From Sphaerolaimus hirsutus (Eukaryota > Nematoda > Chromadorea > Monhysterida > Sphaerolaimidae), in the NCBI GenBank assembly GCA_964036195.1, contig OZ038459.1, positions 9,669,206 through 9,733,205 of the forward strand: 64,000 nucleotides of DNA. Direction: 5' to 3'. The notes below the pieces were generated by a model. That model searched no databases. It was not told the origin of the DNA and was given only the letters and a program-made list of their open reading frames with translations. Made by a program: the position numbers and the translations under genes. This document shows positions 11,590-22,888 of the stretch, one piece after another; within the stretch, counting starts at the first letter, position 1, and every line of letters starts with the position of its first letter.

Positions 11590-12022
11590 GCTTGCAAAAA
11601 CTGACACCCCAGTGGGTACCCCCTTCCAAATGGCACCCCCCGGGGAACCCCCCCAAAAATGGCACCCCCTGAGAACTGGCCAAAAATGGCACTCCCTAGG
11701 GACCCCCCAATAATGGCACCCCCTAGGGACCCCCCCCCAAAAAAATGGCACCCCCTGGGGACCCCCCCAAACATGGCACCCCTTGGAACCCCCACAAAAA
11801 CGGCACCCCCCTGGGGACCCCCCCAAATGGCACCCCCTATGGACCCCCCCCCCCCCAAAAATAGCACCCCCCTGAAGACCAGCAAAAAATGGCCCCCGTG
11901 GGGACCACCCAAAAAATGGCATCCCATGGGGACCCCCTTGAAATGGCACCCCCATATGTACCTCCAAAAAATGGCACCCCCTGGAGACCCCCCAAAATGG
12001 CACCCCATGGGGACCCCCTCTA
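11590..12022. repeat. GGCACCCCC minisatellite
   Basis: About a dozen irregular 30-45 bp units of the type AAAATGGCACCCCCTGGGGA. Strongly strand-asymmetric (C on plus). Confidence 0.8.
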
Positions 12023-12490
12023 AATCCTGTAAATGCAGCCCCTGGTTTGGAAAATCCTGTAAACTCAGCCCCTAATTTGGAAGCTCCCATAAACTCAGCC
12101 CCTAATTTGGAAACTTCTGTAAACTCAGCCCCTAATTTGGAAACCCCTGTAAACTCAGCCCCTAACTTGCAAACTCCTGTAAACTCAGCCCCGAACTTGC
12201 AAACTCCTGTAAACTCAGCCCCTAATTTGTAAGCTCCCATCAACTCAGCCTCTAATTTGAAAACTCCCATAAACTTAGCCCCTAATTTGGAAACTCCCGT
12301 AAACTCAGCCCCTAATTTGGAAACTCCCATAAACTCAACCCATAATTTGGAAACTGCTGTAAACTCAGCCACTAATTTGGAAACTCCCATAAACTCAGCC
12401 CCTAATTTGGAAACTTCTGTAAACTCAGCCCCTAATTTGGAAACTCCCATAAACTCAGTCCCTAATTTGGAAACCCCTGTAAACTCATTT
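12023..12490. repeat. 30-bp tandem array
   Basis: About 15 units of CTGTAAACTCAGCCCCTAAT plus TTGGAAACTCC, nearly all exactly 30 bp. Because the period is a multiple of three, several frames on both strands stay open across it; I do not take these as genes. Degenerate units recur at 13965-14130, beyond the next array. Confidence 0.88.
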
Positions 12491-13960
12491 TCAGGTTTAT
12501 GGTAATGTAGTGTCAAAATGGAATGAATATTTCAAATCATCGCTATCATCAAACAACAAATGCATCAATTCACAATTTTCAATTTTTTAGCCCCGGGGGT
12601 TAGACTTAAAGGTTATGGTAATGTAGAGTAAAAATGGAGTGCACATCTCAAATCACTGCAATAAAAACCCACAAATGCATCATTTCACAAATTGAAAGTT
12701 TTTGGGCCCAGGGGTTCATTATCAGGGTTTAGTAATGTGGTGTCAAAATGGAGTGCATATTTGAAATGGCTACAGTCAGAAAACCCACAAATGCATCATT
12801 TTATGATTTGAAAATTTTTGGCCCTGGAGGTTCATTTTCAGGGTGATGGTAATGTAGTGTCAAAATCAAGTGCATATTTCAACTGAAGGCAATCAAAAAG
12901 CCACAAATGCATCATGTAGAGTTGAAATTGAGTTATTTCAAATCAGTGCAATTAGAATCCCGCAAAATGCATCATTTCACAATTTGAAATTTTTGGGTCT
13001 AGGGGATCAATTTCAGGGTTTTAGTAATGGAGTGCATATTTGAAATCGCTACAATCAGAAACCCACAAATGCATCATTTTATGATTTGAAAGTTTTTGGC
13101 CCAGGGGGTTCATTTTTAGGGTTATGGTAATGTAGTGTCAAAATGAAGTGCATATTTCAAATGAGTGCAATCAGAAACCTGAAAATGCATCATTTCTCAA
13201 ATTGAAAGTATTTGGCTCCATGGGTTCATTTTTAGGGTTATGGTAATGTAGTGTCAGAATGGAGTGCATATATCAAATCAGTGCAATCAGAAACCCAAAT
13301 TTGAAATCAGTGCAATCAGAAACCCAAAAACGCATCATTTCACAAATTGAAAGTTTTTGGCCCCAGTGGTTCATTTTCAGGGTTATGGTAATGTAGTGTC
13401 AAAATGGAGTGCATTACATATCAAATCAGTGCAATTAGAAACTCACAATGTATCATTTCACAATTTGAAAGTTTTGGCCCCAGGGGTTCAATTTCAGGGT
13501 TATAGTAATGTACTGTCAGAATAGAGTGCATATTTCAAATCATTGTAATCAGAAACCCAAATGCATCATTTCACAATTTGAAATTTTTGGGTCTAGGGTT
13601 TCAATTTCAGGGTTTTAGTAATGGAGTGCATATTTGAAATCGCTACAATCAGAAACCCACAAATGCATCATTTTATGATTTGAAAGTTTTTGGCCCAGGG
13701 GGTTCATTTTTAGGGTTATGATTATGTAGTGTGAAAATGAAGTGCATATTTCAAATGAGTGCAATCAAAACCTGAAAATGCATCATTTCTCAAATTGAAA
13801 GTATTTGGCCCCATGGATTCATTTTTAGGGTTATGGTAATGTTGTGTCAGAATGGAGTGCATATTTCAAATCATTGTAATCTGAAACCCACAAATGCATC
13901 ATTTCACAATTTATATTTTTTAGCCCTGGGGGCCTAACTTAAGGGTTATGGTAATGTTAT
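12491..13960. repeat. ~130-bp tandem array (about 11 units)
   Basis: Units contain GGTTATGGTAATGTAGTGTC, AATGGAGTGCATATTTCAAAT, CACAAATGCATCATTTCAC and TTTTTGGCCCCAGGGGTTCA-type blocks (consensus varies by unit). Two diverged units of the same repeat lie in the Helitron-like element at 33180-33370. Confidence 0.82.
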
Positions 13961-14564
13961 TGTCAACTCCCATAAACTCAGCCCCTAATTTGGTAAACTC
14001 ACATCAACTCAACTCCCATAAACTCAGCCTCTAATTTGTAAACTTTTGTCAACACAGCTCCTTATTTTTAACTTCAGTCAACTCAATCCTAATTTATAAA
14101 CACCTGTCAACTCAACCCTGAATTGTAAACTCAACCCTTAAAAACTCAAGCCAACCCCCTATACATGTGCAATTGCATTCTTGGAAAGCTACTCTGCCAT
14201 ATGTGAACCCTGTTTGTCAAGATTGTAAAGGGATCGTGTTTGTAAAGGGCATTTTGTGCTAATAAAAAATGTCCACTTTGTGTGTAAAAACACACACGAA
14301 TCGGGCAGAAGCAGAAACGTCCTATCTTTTACGTTGGAGCATCCTTTCCACACGAATAAATAGTGGCTTTATAATATGGTATTGATTGGCTGAAACATGA
14401 AGATTAGGGGTTCAGAAGTGACATCCAAAATCCTACTTAGAATAAAATGTAAAATATAAAGAATAGAATAGAAAATAATGTAGTGATACTACAACAGTAC
14501 TAAAGCATAGTCTGCAAACTGTATTGAGAGGAACATGCTCTAAAAATTTGACAAAATAGTAATG
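13961..14564. repeat. Degenerate 30-bp units, then unrecognised sequence
   Basis: 13965-14130 returns to AACTCAGCCCCTAATTTG units. From 14160 to 14564 I see no gene or known element. Confidence 0.5.
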
Positions 14565-15410
14565 CCCCCTTCAAAAATTCCCCACTTGAATAATCCCCCC
14601 CCCCCCCCTCAAAAAAGTGTGACAAAATAATGCCCCAGGGGGATTATTCAGTCAAATATGGTATATTGGTTGCAGTTTGCATCCCAGCTACACATATACT
14701 AGTTTGGGCAGCGATGGACGTTGATATGTCCAAATATACTTGGACATGTTGATTAAAAGTTTTTGGTATACAAAAGCGTACTCTTTACTATGATTTCCGT
14801 GAAAATTTCAGACGAAATAATATACCTCCCTCGAATAAGCCCCCCCCTCGAAATATCCCCTGAAAATTTCCACTCGGAAAAAATAAACCCCCTGGGGGTA
14901 TTTTGAGGAAATACGGTAATCATCTAATTGTTTTGTTATTTTTTAAACATAAATCAGCCTAGGTGCCGTGAGAGCATTAGTCATTCAAACGTAAATACCT
15001 ACCATAAATCCTCGAATAAGTCCCCAGGGGAGTTATTTTTTCGTCAGAATTTTTAGAGGGGGGACTTATTCGAGAGGGGGGGGGAGTTATTCGTGGGGGG
15101 AGTTGTTTTTTCGTCAGAATATTGATCAATAAATTGTGTGAATGGGGATAAAGTCATGCATAAAACCATATTTAATGCAATGGAAATCAATGCTAGTGAA
15201 CATCAGCTGCGAAAGGATACCTTCTTTTCAATGTACACATACATTCACAACGTGTTTTTACATGTACGTCTTTTCCAACCATAAAGTAGAGGGGAGTAAA
15301 TCGAGGGGGAGGGGTTTATGTTTTCCTCAGTTAGCTTACAGGGGGGAGTTATTCGAGGGGGGAGTTATTCGAGGGGGAGAACTTATTCGAGGATTTACGG
15401 TATTTACTTT
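14565..15410. mobile_element. Cluster of C-run elements
   Basis: Four copies: about 14565-14660, 14815-14925 (C on plus), 15000-15118 and 15286-15405 (G on plus). The last two flank a 170-bp spacer in the same orientation. Termini such as CGAGGAAATACGGTAA and CGAGGATTTACGGTATTTAC match the family end. Confidence 0.6.
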
Positions 15411-15860
15411 TACATGAAAAATACATATACTCGTGTACAATACGTTTGTACAATACAAAATACGTTTTTGTTTCCTCTGAAAAAGTCCCTGCACTCACTT
15501 TTACGTATATATTTTGTAAGTAGGTACTCGAGTACAGAAAACGTATAGGTATGTTATAGGCATTTATCTAGGGTTTTTCGAGGCACGGAAAGAAGCAAAG
15601 CGTGAAAAAGTTAAAAAAATAGAGAAATAGAGACAACAAATGGGTATGGATCATACATCCAAAAAAGCTGAAAATAGGCGAAATTGAAGGTGAAAGTAGA
15701 CAAAAAGTATGAAAGTTAGTGATTTTGAGTAAAAATGGGGGCACAATTTCTCAAAAATACTCACTTCCACGTTTTCTGGGGAAAGAAAAACATTCTACTC
15801 GCGTTTACTCATGAGTAAAAGTAAAAAATTTACTTGACGTTTTCTGTACTCGGGGCGGCG
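15411..15860. repeat. ACGTTTACTCG-word repeat
   Basis: Words TACTCGTGTACAA, GTACTCGAGTACAGAAAACGT and CTCGCGTTTACTCATGAG resemble the hAT-like element at 58018-58311. Ends not resolved. Confidence 0.4.
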
Positions 15861-15903
15861 GCAGGTGTGAATAATAAATAAATAAGTACTTTAAGTTTAC
15901 ATA

Positions 15904-18900
15904 TGAGTCTGTCCATGAGTCAGTGGCCAAAACTTGGACACACCCAAAAAAAATTATTTTCTTCAAGTGTTGCCTATTTAGCACTGATAAAAAAATCATT
16001 TTTCATTTTTTCAGTTTCCTCTTATATATTATTTACATAATTGAGCATTCTAACATGGAATTGATAGAAACGCAATTCACGCCATAACCATTCTTGGGGA
16101 ATGGGGGTAGACATGCACCATTGCGTAGCTGAGGTTGTGTGCTTTCAGAAAATGTACATGTTTTGGGGGGTTTGCTGTAGCCACTTTATACCTAAGAAAC
16201 AAAAACGTGAATGCGGGCCAGTTCCGTCCGATTTGAATTGCGATTCACTCCTTAACCGTTCTTAAGGAACAGGGGTAGACATGCACCATTGCGTAGCTGA
16301 AGTTGTGTGCTTTCAGAAAATGTACATGTTTTGGGGTGTTTGCCATAGCCACTTTATACCTAAGAAACAAAAACGTGAAAAAAAGTGAATTCAGACTGAT
16401 TTAATCACGATTCACGCCTTAACCGTTCTTGGGGAATAGGGGTAGACACACACCATTGCATAGCTGAGGTTGTGCTCTTTCAGAAAATGTACATGTTTTG
16501 TTGTTTTTGCTGTAGCCACCTTATACCCAAGAAACAAAAACGTGAATGCAGGCCAGTTCCAGCCGATTGAATCGCGATTGACACCTTAACCGTTCTTGGG
16601 GAACAGGGGGTAGACACGCACGATTGTGTAGCTGAGGTTGTGTGCTTTCAGAACATGTACATGTTTTGGGGTGTTTGCCATAGCCACTTTATACCTAAGA
16701 AACAAAAACGTGAAAAAAAGTCAATTCCGACTGATCGAATCGTGATTCACGCCTTAACTGTTCTTGGGGAACAGGGGTAGACACACACCATTGCGTAGCT
16801 GAGGTTGTGCTCTTTCAAAATCTGCAGAGTTTTTGGGGTGTTTGCCATAGCCACTTTATACCTAAGAAACAAAAACGTGAATGCAGGTCAGTTCCATCTG
16901 ATTGAATCACAATTCACGCCTTAACCGTTCTTGGGGAATGGGGGTAGACATGCACCATTGCGTAGCTGAGGTTGTGTGCTTTCAGAAAATGTACATGTTT
17001 TGGGGTGTTTGCTGTAGCCACTTTATACCTAAGAAACAAAAACGTGAATGCAGGTCAGTTCCAGCCAATTGAATCGCGATTCACGCCTTAACCGTCCTTG
17101 GGGAACAGGGGTAGACACACACCATTGCGTAGCTGAGGTTGTGTGCTTTCAGAATCTGCAGAGTTTTTGGGATGTTTGCCATAGCCATATTATACCTAAG
17201 AAACAAAAACGTGAATGCAGGTCAGTTCCAGCAGATTGAATTGTGATTGACGCCTTAACCGTTCTTGGGGAATGGGGGTAGACACACACCATTGCATAGC
17301 TGAGAGTGTGCTCTTTCAGAAAATGTTCACGTTTTGGGGTGTTTGCCGTAGCCACTTTATACCTAAGAAACAAAAGTGTGAATGCAGGTCAGTTCCAGCT
17401 GATTGAATCGTGAATCACGCCTTAACCGTTCTTGGGGAAAGGGGGTAGACACACACCATTGTGTAGCTGAGAGTGTGCTCTTTCAGAAAATGTACATGTT
17501 TTGGGGTGTTTGCTGTAGCCACTTTATACCTAAGAAACAAAAACGTGAATGCAGTTCAGTTCCAGCCAATAGAATCGCGATTGCCGCCTTAACTGTTCCT
17601 GGGGAACGGGGGTAGACACACACCATTGTGTAGCTGAGGTTGTGTGCTTTCAGAAAATGTACATGTTTTGGGGTGTTTGCCATAGCCACTTTATACCTAA
17701 GAAACAAAAACGTGAATGCAGGTCAGTTCCAGCCGATTGAATTGCAATTCACGCCTTAACCGTTCTTGGGGAACGGGGAATGGGGGTAGACACACACCAT
17801 TGCATAGCTGCGGTTGTGTGCTTTCAGAATGAGCACAATCTCAGCTACACAATGGTGCAGGTCTACCCCCGTTCCCCAAGAACGGTTAAGGTGTGAATCG
17901 CGATTCAATCACTCAGAATCGATTTTTTTTCACGTTTTTGTTTCTTAGGTATAAAGTGGCTATGGCAAACACCCCAAAACATGTACATTTTCTGGAAGCA
18001 CACAACCTCAGCTACCCAATGGTGCATGTCTACCCCCGTTCTCCAAGAACGGTTAAGGCGTCAATTGCGATTCGATCGGCTGGAACTGACCTGCATTGAC
18101 GTTTTTGTTTCTTAGGTATAAAGTGACTACAGCAAACACCCCAAAACATGTACATTTTCTGAAAGAGCACAACCTCAGCTACGCAATGGTGTGTGTCTAC
18201 CCCCATTCCCCAAGAACAGTTAAGGCGTGAATCGCGATTCAATCAGTCGGAATTGACTTTTTTTCACATTTTTGTTTCTTAGGTATAAAAGGGCTATGGC
18301 AAACACCCCAAAACATGTACTTTTTTCTGAAAGAGCACAACCTCAGCTACGCAATGGTGTGTATCTACCCCATTCCCCAAGAACGGTTAAGGCGTGAATC
18401 GCAATTCAATCAGCTGGAACTGACCTGCATTCACGTTTTTGTTTCTTAGGTATAAAGTGGCTATGGCAAACACCCCAAAACATGTACATTTTCTGAAAGA
18501 GCACAACATCAGCTACGCAATGGTGTATGTCTACCCCTGTTCCCCAATAACAGTTAAGGCGTGAATCGCGATTCAATCAGTCGGAATCGACTTTTTTTCA
18601 CGTTTTTGTTTCTTAGGTATAAAGTGGCTACAACAAACACCCCAAAACATTTACATTTTCTGAAAGCACACAACCTCAGCAATGGTGTGGATCCACCCCC
18701 GTTCCCCAAGAACAGTTAAGGCGTGAATTGTGATTCAATTGGCTGGAACTGACCTGCATTCACATTTTTGTTTCTTAGGTATAAAGTGACTATGGCAAAC
18801 ACCCCAAAAACTCTGCAGATTCTGAAAGAGCACAACCTCAGCTACGCAATGGTGTGTGTCTACCCTCATTCCCCAAGAACGGTTAAGGAGTGAATCGCAA

Positions 18901-19761
18901 TTCAATCAGCTGGAACTGACCTGCATTCACGTTTTCATTTCTTAGGTATAAAGTGGCTTTTGCAGACACCCCAAAACATGTACATTTTCTGAAAGAGCAC
19001 AACCTCAGCTACGCAATGGTGCATGTCTACTCCCGTTCCCGAAGAATGGTTAAGGCGTCAATTGCGATTCAATCGGCTGGAACTGACCTGCATTCACGTT
19101 TTCGTTTCTTAGGTATAAAGTGGCTATGGCAAAAAACCCAAAACATGTACATTTTCTGAAAGAGCACAACCTCAGCTACGCAATGGTGTGTGTTTACCCC
19201 CATTCCCCAAGAACGGTTAAGGCGTGAATCGTGATTCAATCGGTTGGAACCGACTTTTTTTCACGTTTTTGTTTCTTAGGTATAAAGTGGCTCTGGCAAA
19301 CACCCCAAAACGTGTACATTTTCTGAAAAAGCACACTCTCAGCTACGCAATGGTGTGTGTCTACCCCCGTTCCCCAAGAACGGTTAAGGCATGAATCGCG
19401 ATTCAAATCGGATGAAACTGGCCCGCATTCACGTTTTTGTTTCTTAGGTATAGAGTGGCTATGACAAAAGCCCCAAAAGTTTGTAGATTCTGATAGAGCA
19501 CACTCTCAGCTTCACAACTATATAAAATATTGTTATAATAGTTTTATAGTTAGGTGCCCAACAGTGATGTATGTCAGAAATATTCAATTTTGTAAAAATT
19601 CACTTCCAAGTATATGTGATATATATGAATGCAAATTCTTCATGTATTTTATTACTCACTGAACCCATTGGGGTACCTTAGGACCATTTTTGCAATTTTC
19701 AATTTTTTATCGATGTCCAAGTTTTGTTCCCGAAGTGGCCATCGACTCGTGGACAGACTCA
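15904..19761. mobile_element. 3.9-kb palindromic satellite element
   Basis: Outer inverted ends TGAGTCTGTCCATGAGTC and the complement of TGAGTCTGTCCACGAGTC, flanked by TA at 15902-15903 and 19762-19763. Inside, about 11 tandem units of about 168 bp run in one orientation to about 17830, then about 10 units run inverted to about 19520. A unit contains CCGTTCTTGGGGAACAGGGG, ACCATTGCGTAGCTGAGG, TGTACATGTTTTGGGGTGTT and CCACTTTATACCTAAGAAAC. Two unit types (ATGCAGGTCAGTTCCAGCC or AAAAAAAGTCAATTCCGACTG) partly alternate. The right end lies 19 bases before the exon D acceptor. Confidence 0.75.
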
Positions 19762-19780
19762 TATAGATACATTGAAACAG

Positions 19781-19936
19781 ATTCAGTACATTAACCACTC
19801 TGCATGATAGGTTGCGCTCCAAATTCACCTGCAGACTGAGGGAAGACATTTGGAGTCCGCGGTTCACTCCATGGCTGCCGGATGTAGTTGGGTATCTCTG
19901 CGAGAAAAGATTAAAATACGTAATCTTTGGACAACG
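19781..19936 (+). CDS. Gene 1 exon D
   Basis: Acceptor TTGAAACAG at 19780 (an alternative AG six bases on keeps the phase) and a strong donor CAACG/GTGAGT at 19936 bound a 156-nt exon, phase 2 in and phase 2 out. It encodes FSTLTTLHDRLRSKFTCRLR and then EDIWSPRFTPWLPDVVGYLC followed by EKRLKYVIFGQ, with two cysteines and several tryptophans. It splices in frame from exon B and to exon C; the split codons give Arg at both junctions. The palindromic satellite element ends 19 bases before its acceptor. Duplicated at 37546-37701. No family recognised. Confidence 0.58.
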
Positions 19937-20027
19937 GTGAGTACATGTATTTGATTTAATTGGAGATAAAGTTTTATAAACGTGACACTTCTCAACATTA
20001 ACGTGACATATTTCTTACATTCTGCAT

Positions 20028-20152
20028 ACCGTATTTCCTTGAAATACCCCCAGGGGGTTTATTTTTTCAGAGTGGAAATTTTGAGGGGGGTATTTCGTGC
20101 GGGGGGGGGGGGGCTTATTCGGGGGGTTCTATTATTTCGGCAGAATTTTTCA
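20028..20152. mobile_element. C-run element
   Basis: Complete-looking copy from TACCGTATTTCCTTGAAATA to TATTATTTCGGCAGAA, with G13 on the plus strand. Confidence 0.65.
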
Positions 20153-20171
20153 CGAGATTCATAGTAAGGAG

Positions 20172-20413
20172 TAGTGATGTGAAAGCGCCATGGCGCTGGC
20201 GCTTGGCGCTAGCGCCAAAGCAAAAAGCGCCATGGCGCTTTTGGCGCTTGGCGCTAAAATGATCTGGCGCCGTGCTTCCGAAAAGCGCCACGGCGCTTTT
20301 GGCACTTGGCGCCATTTTGCTGTAGCGCCATTGGCGGTTGGCGCCACTGATCCAAAAGCGCCATGGCGCTTTTGGCGCTTGGCGCCAAAAGTCTGGCGCT
20401 TTTTACATCACTA
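20172..20413. mobile_element. hAT-like MITE, GGCGCTT-word family, complete
   Basis: Ends TAGTGATGTGAAAGCGCC and complement of TAGTGATGTAAAAAGCGCC. Exact 8-bp duplication gtaaggag at 20164-20171 and 20414-20421. The 242 bp between are almost entirely GGCGCTT, TTGGCGC and CATGGCGC words and fold into extended hairpins. Confidence 0.9.
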
Positions 20414-20589
20414 GTAAGGAGTACGCTTTTGTATACGCAAAACCGGTAATCAATGTGTCCAAGTAGGGTATATTTGGATGTATCAAGGTCCATCACTACA
20501 CAAACTAGTATACCTATGTGTAGCTGCGATGCAAACTGCGACCAATATATACATCACGTACCTGGATATATGATGCACATCATTCCAGA

Positions 20590-20700
20590 CGGGGGTTATT
20601 TTGAGGGGGGGTATTTTTTCCCCAGCTCAAAAACACCTTGGGGTAATACGAGGGGGGTTAATTCAAGGGGAGGGGTATTTCGAGGAAATATGGTATTTTA
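20590..20700. mobile_element. C-run element
   Basis: G-rich on plus; ends in CGAGGAAATATGGTATTT. Confidence 0.55.
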
Positions 20701-20779
20701 TTTAGGTGAGGGGAGGTGTCTTGGGTACTGGCTTTTAGTATAATCATGGCAAGCAAAGATTCGAAAACATTTTTTGAGG

Positions 20780-21041
20780 TTTTCGAATTTTATTTCACCA
20801 TTAGAAGAAACACTTCGAAATAGATTTTTTATAGCTAGAAAAATAGAAATAATGAAAACTTCTTAACCTTTCTATTTTTTCTGGTATTTTTGGTTGAAAA
20901 TGCAAAAATGAAATGCAGAAACACAGTTAAAAACATGAATTTCACATGAATCTATTCATTAATAAAATAAAATAGTATGAAACATGAAAAAATAAAGTAA
21001 AATACAATTTAGTCAAAAGAATTTGATTAAAATCAACCCTG
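20780..21041. mobile_element. End fragment of the CAGGGTTGG hAT-like family
   Basis: Terminates ATTAAAATCAACCCTG at 21041 after AATAAAATAAAATAG words, like the right end of the element at 1501-4663. The other end is not identified, so the start given is approximate. It ends 56 bases before the exon C acceptor. Confidence 0.5.
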
Positions 21042-21097
21042 ATTATAAATGTTATGTTTCACACCATTTCACATTTTTGAAATCGTTACATTCACAG

Positions 21098-21278
21098 CTG
21101 CACGGAGGAACAGGGTTATGAAGGTGATCGTAAGAGTTGGTCAGCACCCTACATCCACGTGTACAACCAACAGCGAAACGTGCCCGCTGATAGAACTGGA
21201 GTTCCCCCGGTGTATGTCTATGCTGTCTACTTTGTACTCTTTACACCGACATCTACCATATCCAATTTTAATAAAGAT
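21098..21278 (+). CDS. Gene 1 terminal exon C (stop codon interrupted by a MITE)
   Basis: Acceptor CATTCACAG ends at 21097. The exon opens in phase 2: CTEEQGYEGDRKSWSAPYIH, then VYNQQRNVPADRTGVPPVYV and YAVYFVLFTPTSTISNFNKD. A MITE lies at 21279-21527 with TA target duplication. Removing the MITE and one TA makes the next codon TAA, so the original exon very likely ended here. As it stands the frame runs through the MITE to a stop at 21579-21581, adding about 100 residues that include a hydrophobic stretch (MIKLIVVIMLFIHIF). A polyadenylation signal follows at 21840. The polypyrimidine tract is weak, so the exon call is moderate. Duplicated at 38863. Confidence 0.52.
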
Positions 21279-21527
21279 TATACTCCGGTTACTTTACACC
21301 TTGCACACGTGGTTCCCGCTGGAAGTGTGCCAACGATGGTTAACGCGTGCAAGTTTCATAAAAACATGATAAAATTGATTGTTGTTATAATGTTATTCAT
21401 TCACATATTCACATCGATGACTTTTTTCATCTTTTTACAGAAATCGCATGATTTAATAATCATTGGCACGCTTACAACACGAGACATAAATCAGTGCGAG
21501 GGCAGAGTATCATGTACGCTGACTATA
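21279..21527. mobile_element. TATACTCCGG MITE inserted in the exon C stop codon
   Basis: Same family as 7511-7760. TA target duplication at 21279-21280 and 21526-21527. Net insertion is 247 bp, which shifts the downstream frame. Confidence 0.78.
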
Positions 21528-21839
21528 AATAGTTGGATATATTTACCTTTCACCATGATAGAATTTATCACAATGGGATAAATTAGCACAGAATCTATCA
21601 TCAATTATTCACCAATATTATGGTAAAATTCTGTGTAAAGATTGCAGTCAGGTCAGTAGTACTCTGCAGTTAACTTGTGCATGCAAAAGTTGTGTTTGCA
21701 GGTGTCCCGTGCCAAGCCAAGAAGAAGGCAATGGTGAAAAAAGTTGACTTCAAATTTTGAAATGTCTATTGACACATTGTGCATGATAGTAAATATACCC
21801 GGCCGACAACAAAGTGTGTGCAGAATCATACCATAATTG

Positions 21840-21849
21840 AATAAATAAA
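21840..21849 (+). terminator. Polyadenylation signal of gene 1
   Basis: Overlapping AATAAATAAA, 259 bases after the extended stop at 21581 and about 310 without the MITE; the only canonical signal downstream of exon C before the LTR elements. Confidence 0.4.
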
Positions 21850-21903
21850 ATCTTCTGATAAATTACATATTTAATTGATTATTCCAATGTAAGAACGAAA
21901 TAT

Positions 21904-22614
21904 TGTTGGATTTGAGGGTTGAGTGGTTTTGGTTGGTTAGTACTTCATAGTTTCCTCACGATGGCTGCTATCACACAGCTATATTGAATCAAATGGGAAG
22001 TAGTATCAGTGAACAAACATCACGATTCCCAACATATTCCCCCTTTTCTCCCTTAAGAAAAGGATAATAAGTTGAGGGATAAGTTAGGTTAAGGGAGAAC
22101 TGGGTTAACCAAACCCATCACACTTTCACTCTCTCTCTGGCGAGACCACTGCAAGCAACTGACTGGTACCTCCCTTGCCAGTGTGCTCTTGTGTTTGTCT
22201 GGATCACTCCGGTGTGACAGTGGACACCGCGAGCTGACAGCACTGAAGGAGACCTCTTTCCCACCTGTGAAGCATTGCTGCTGTGTGCCCAGCGGATGGG
22301 TGAGCAGGTGCTGTAGGTGTAGGTTCCTTTGAAGCTGGATAGAAGCAGCTTGTTGGCACTGGTTCTGCGGTGTGCCCAGCGGATGGGTGAGCAGGTGCCA
22401 ATGAAGAGCTTGGCAGGTCAGCACAGCCATTCAGCAATGATGCAGCCATCCCCTGCATTGAATACGGTTTAGGTTGTCCACCATGTTGGATTTGAGGGTT
22501 GAGTGGTTTTGGTTGGTTAGTACTTCATAGTTTCCTCACGATGGCTGCTATCACACAGCTATATTGAATCAAATGGGAAGTAGTATCAGTGAACAAACAT
22601 CACGATTCCCAACA
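21904..22614 (-). mobile_element. TRIM (terminal-repeat retrotransposon in miniature)
   Basis: A 711-bp fossil LTR-type element with no gag or pol. Two identical 131-bp terminal repeats (21904-22034 and 22484-22614) start TGTTGG and end CCAACA. On the minus strand, TGGTGGACAACC directly follows the upstream repeat (primer-binding-site position) and a purine tract (GGGAGAAAAGGGGGAATA) directly precedes the downstream repeat. The interior has two copies of a TGCCCAGCGGATGGGTGAGC block. Zero differences between the repeats imply a young insertion. No target duplication flanks it alone. Confidence 0.78.
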
Positions 22615-22656
22615 CTTTGCTCTGCTTTGCTTTGCTTTGCTCTGCAACGATCACTT
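22615..22656. repeat. TTTGC microsatellite between TRIM and gypsy element
   Basis: 42-bp spacer, CTTTGCTCTGCTTTGCTTTG-like, separating the two LTR-type elements. Confidence 0.6.
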
Positions 22657-22806
22657 TGCTGACTTATGTTACTTGCGGTTTGACCAAGCAGTGCAAATGT
22701 TGATGGTTGATGTTGTTGTTTTATTCTCGAGTCCCGATACGTGCTTACGCATCACATTAAATAACAGAAATCTAGCAATCACAACAATGTGCGCTTCACA
22801 TCAACA
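22657..22806 (-). repeat. 3' LTR of gypsy element copy 1
   Basis: Read on the minus strand it begins TGTTGATGTG and ends GTCAGCA. Two differences from the 5' LTR in 150 bp. Confidence 0.88.
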
Positions 22807-22888
22807 AATTCCCCCCTCGAACAGGTGGGAAAACAGGTAAATTAAAAATTTCACACCAATTTCACAAAAACTTCAACAAAATTCGCGC

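Noticed and set aside
11584-12516. 310-codon minus-strand open frame of 10-residue repeats (GVSKLGAEFT type)
   Set aside because: It follows the 30-bp and CCCC-rich tandem arrays; a period divisible by three without stops keeps several frames open on both strands, so length is not evidence of coding.
16080-19500. Repeated 56-codon protein-like frames in the 168-bp satellite, both strands
   Set aside because: 168 is a multiple of three; many units contain stops in the same frame and the opposite strand is equally open.
16080-19500. CRISPR-like direct repeats
   Set aside because: Units are about 168 bp with no short conserved repeat plus unique spacers, and the genome is animal.
22089-22430. 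113-codon frame inside the TRIM
   Set aside because: It covers two internal repeat blocks, has competing frames and no retroelement motif; TRIMs are non-coding.
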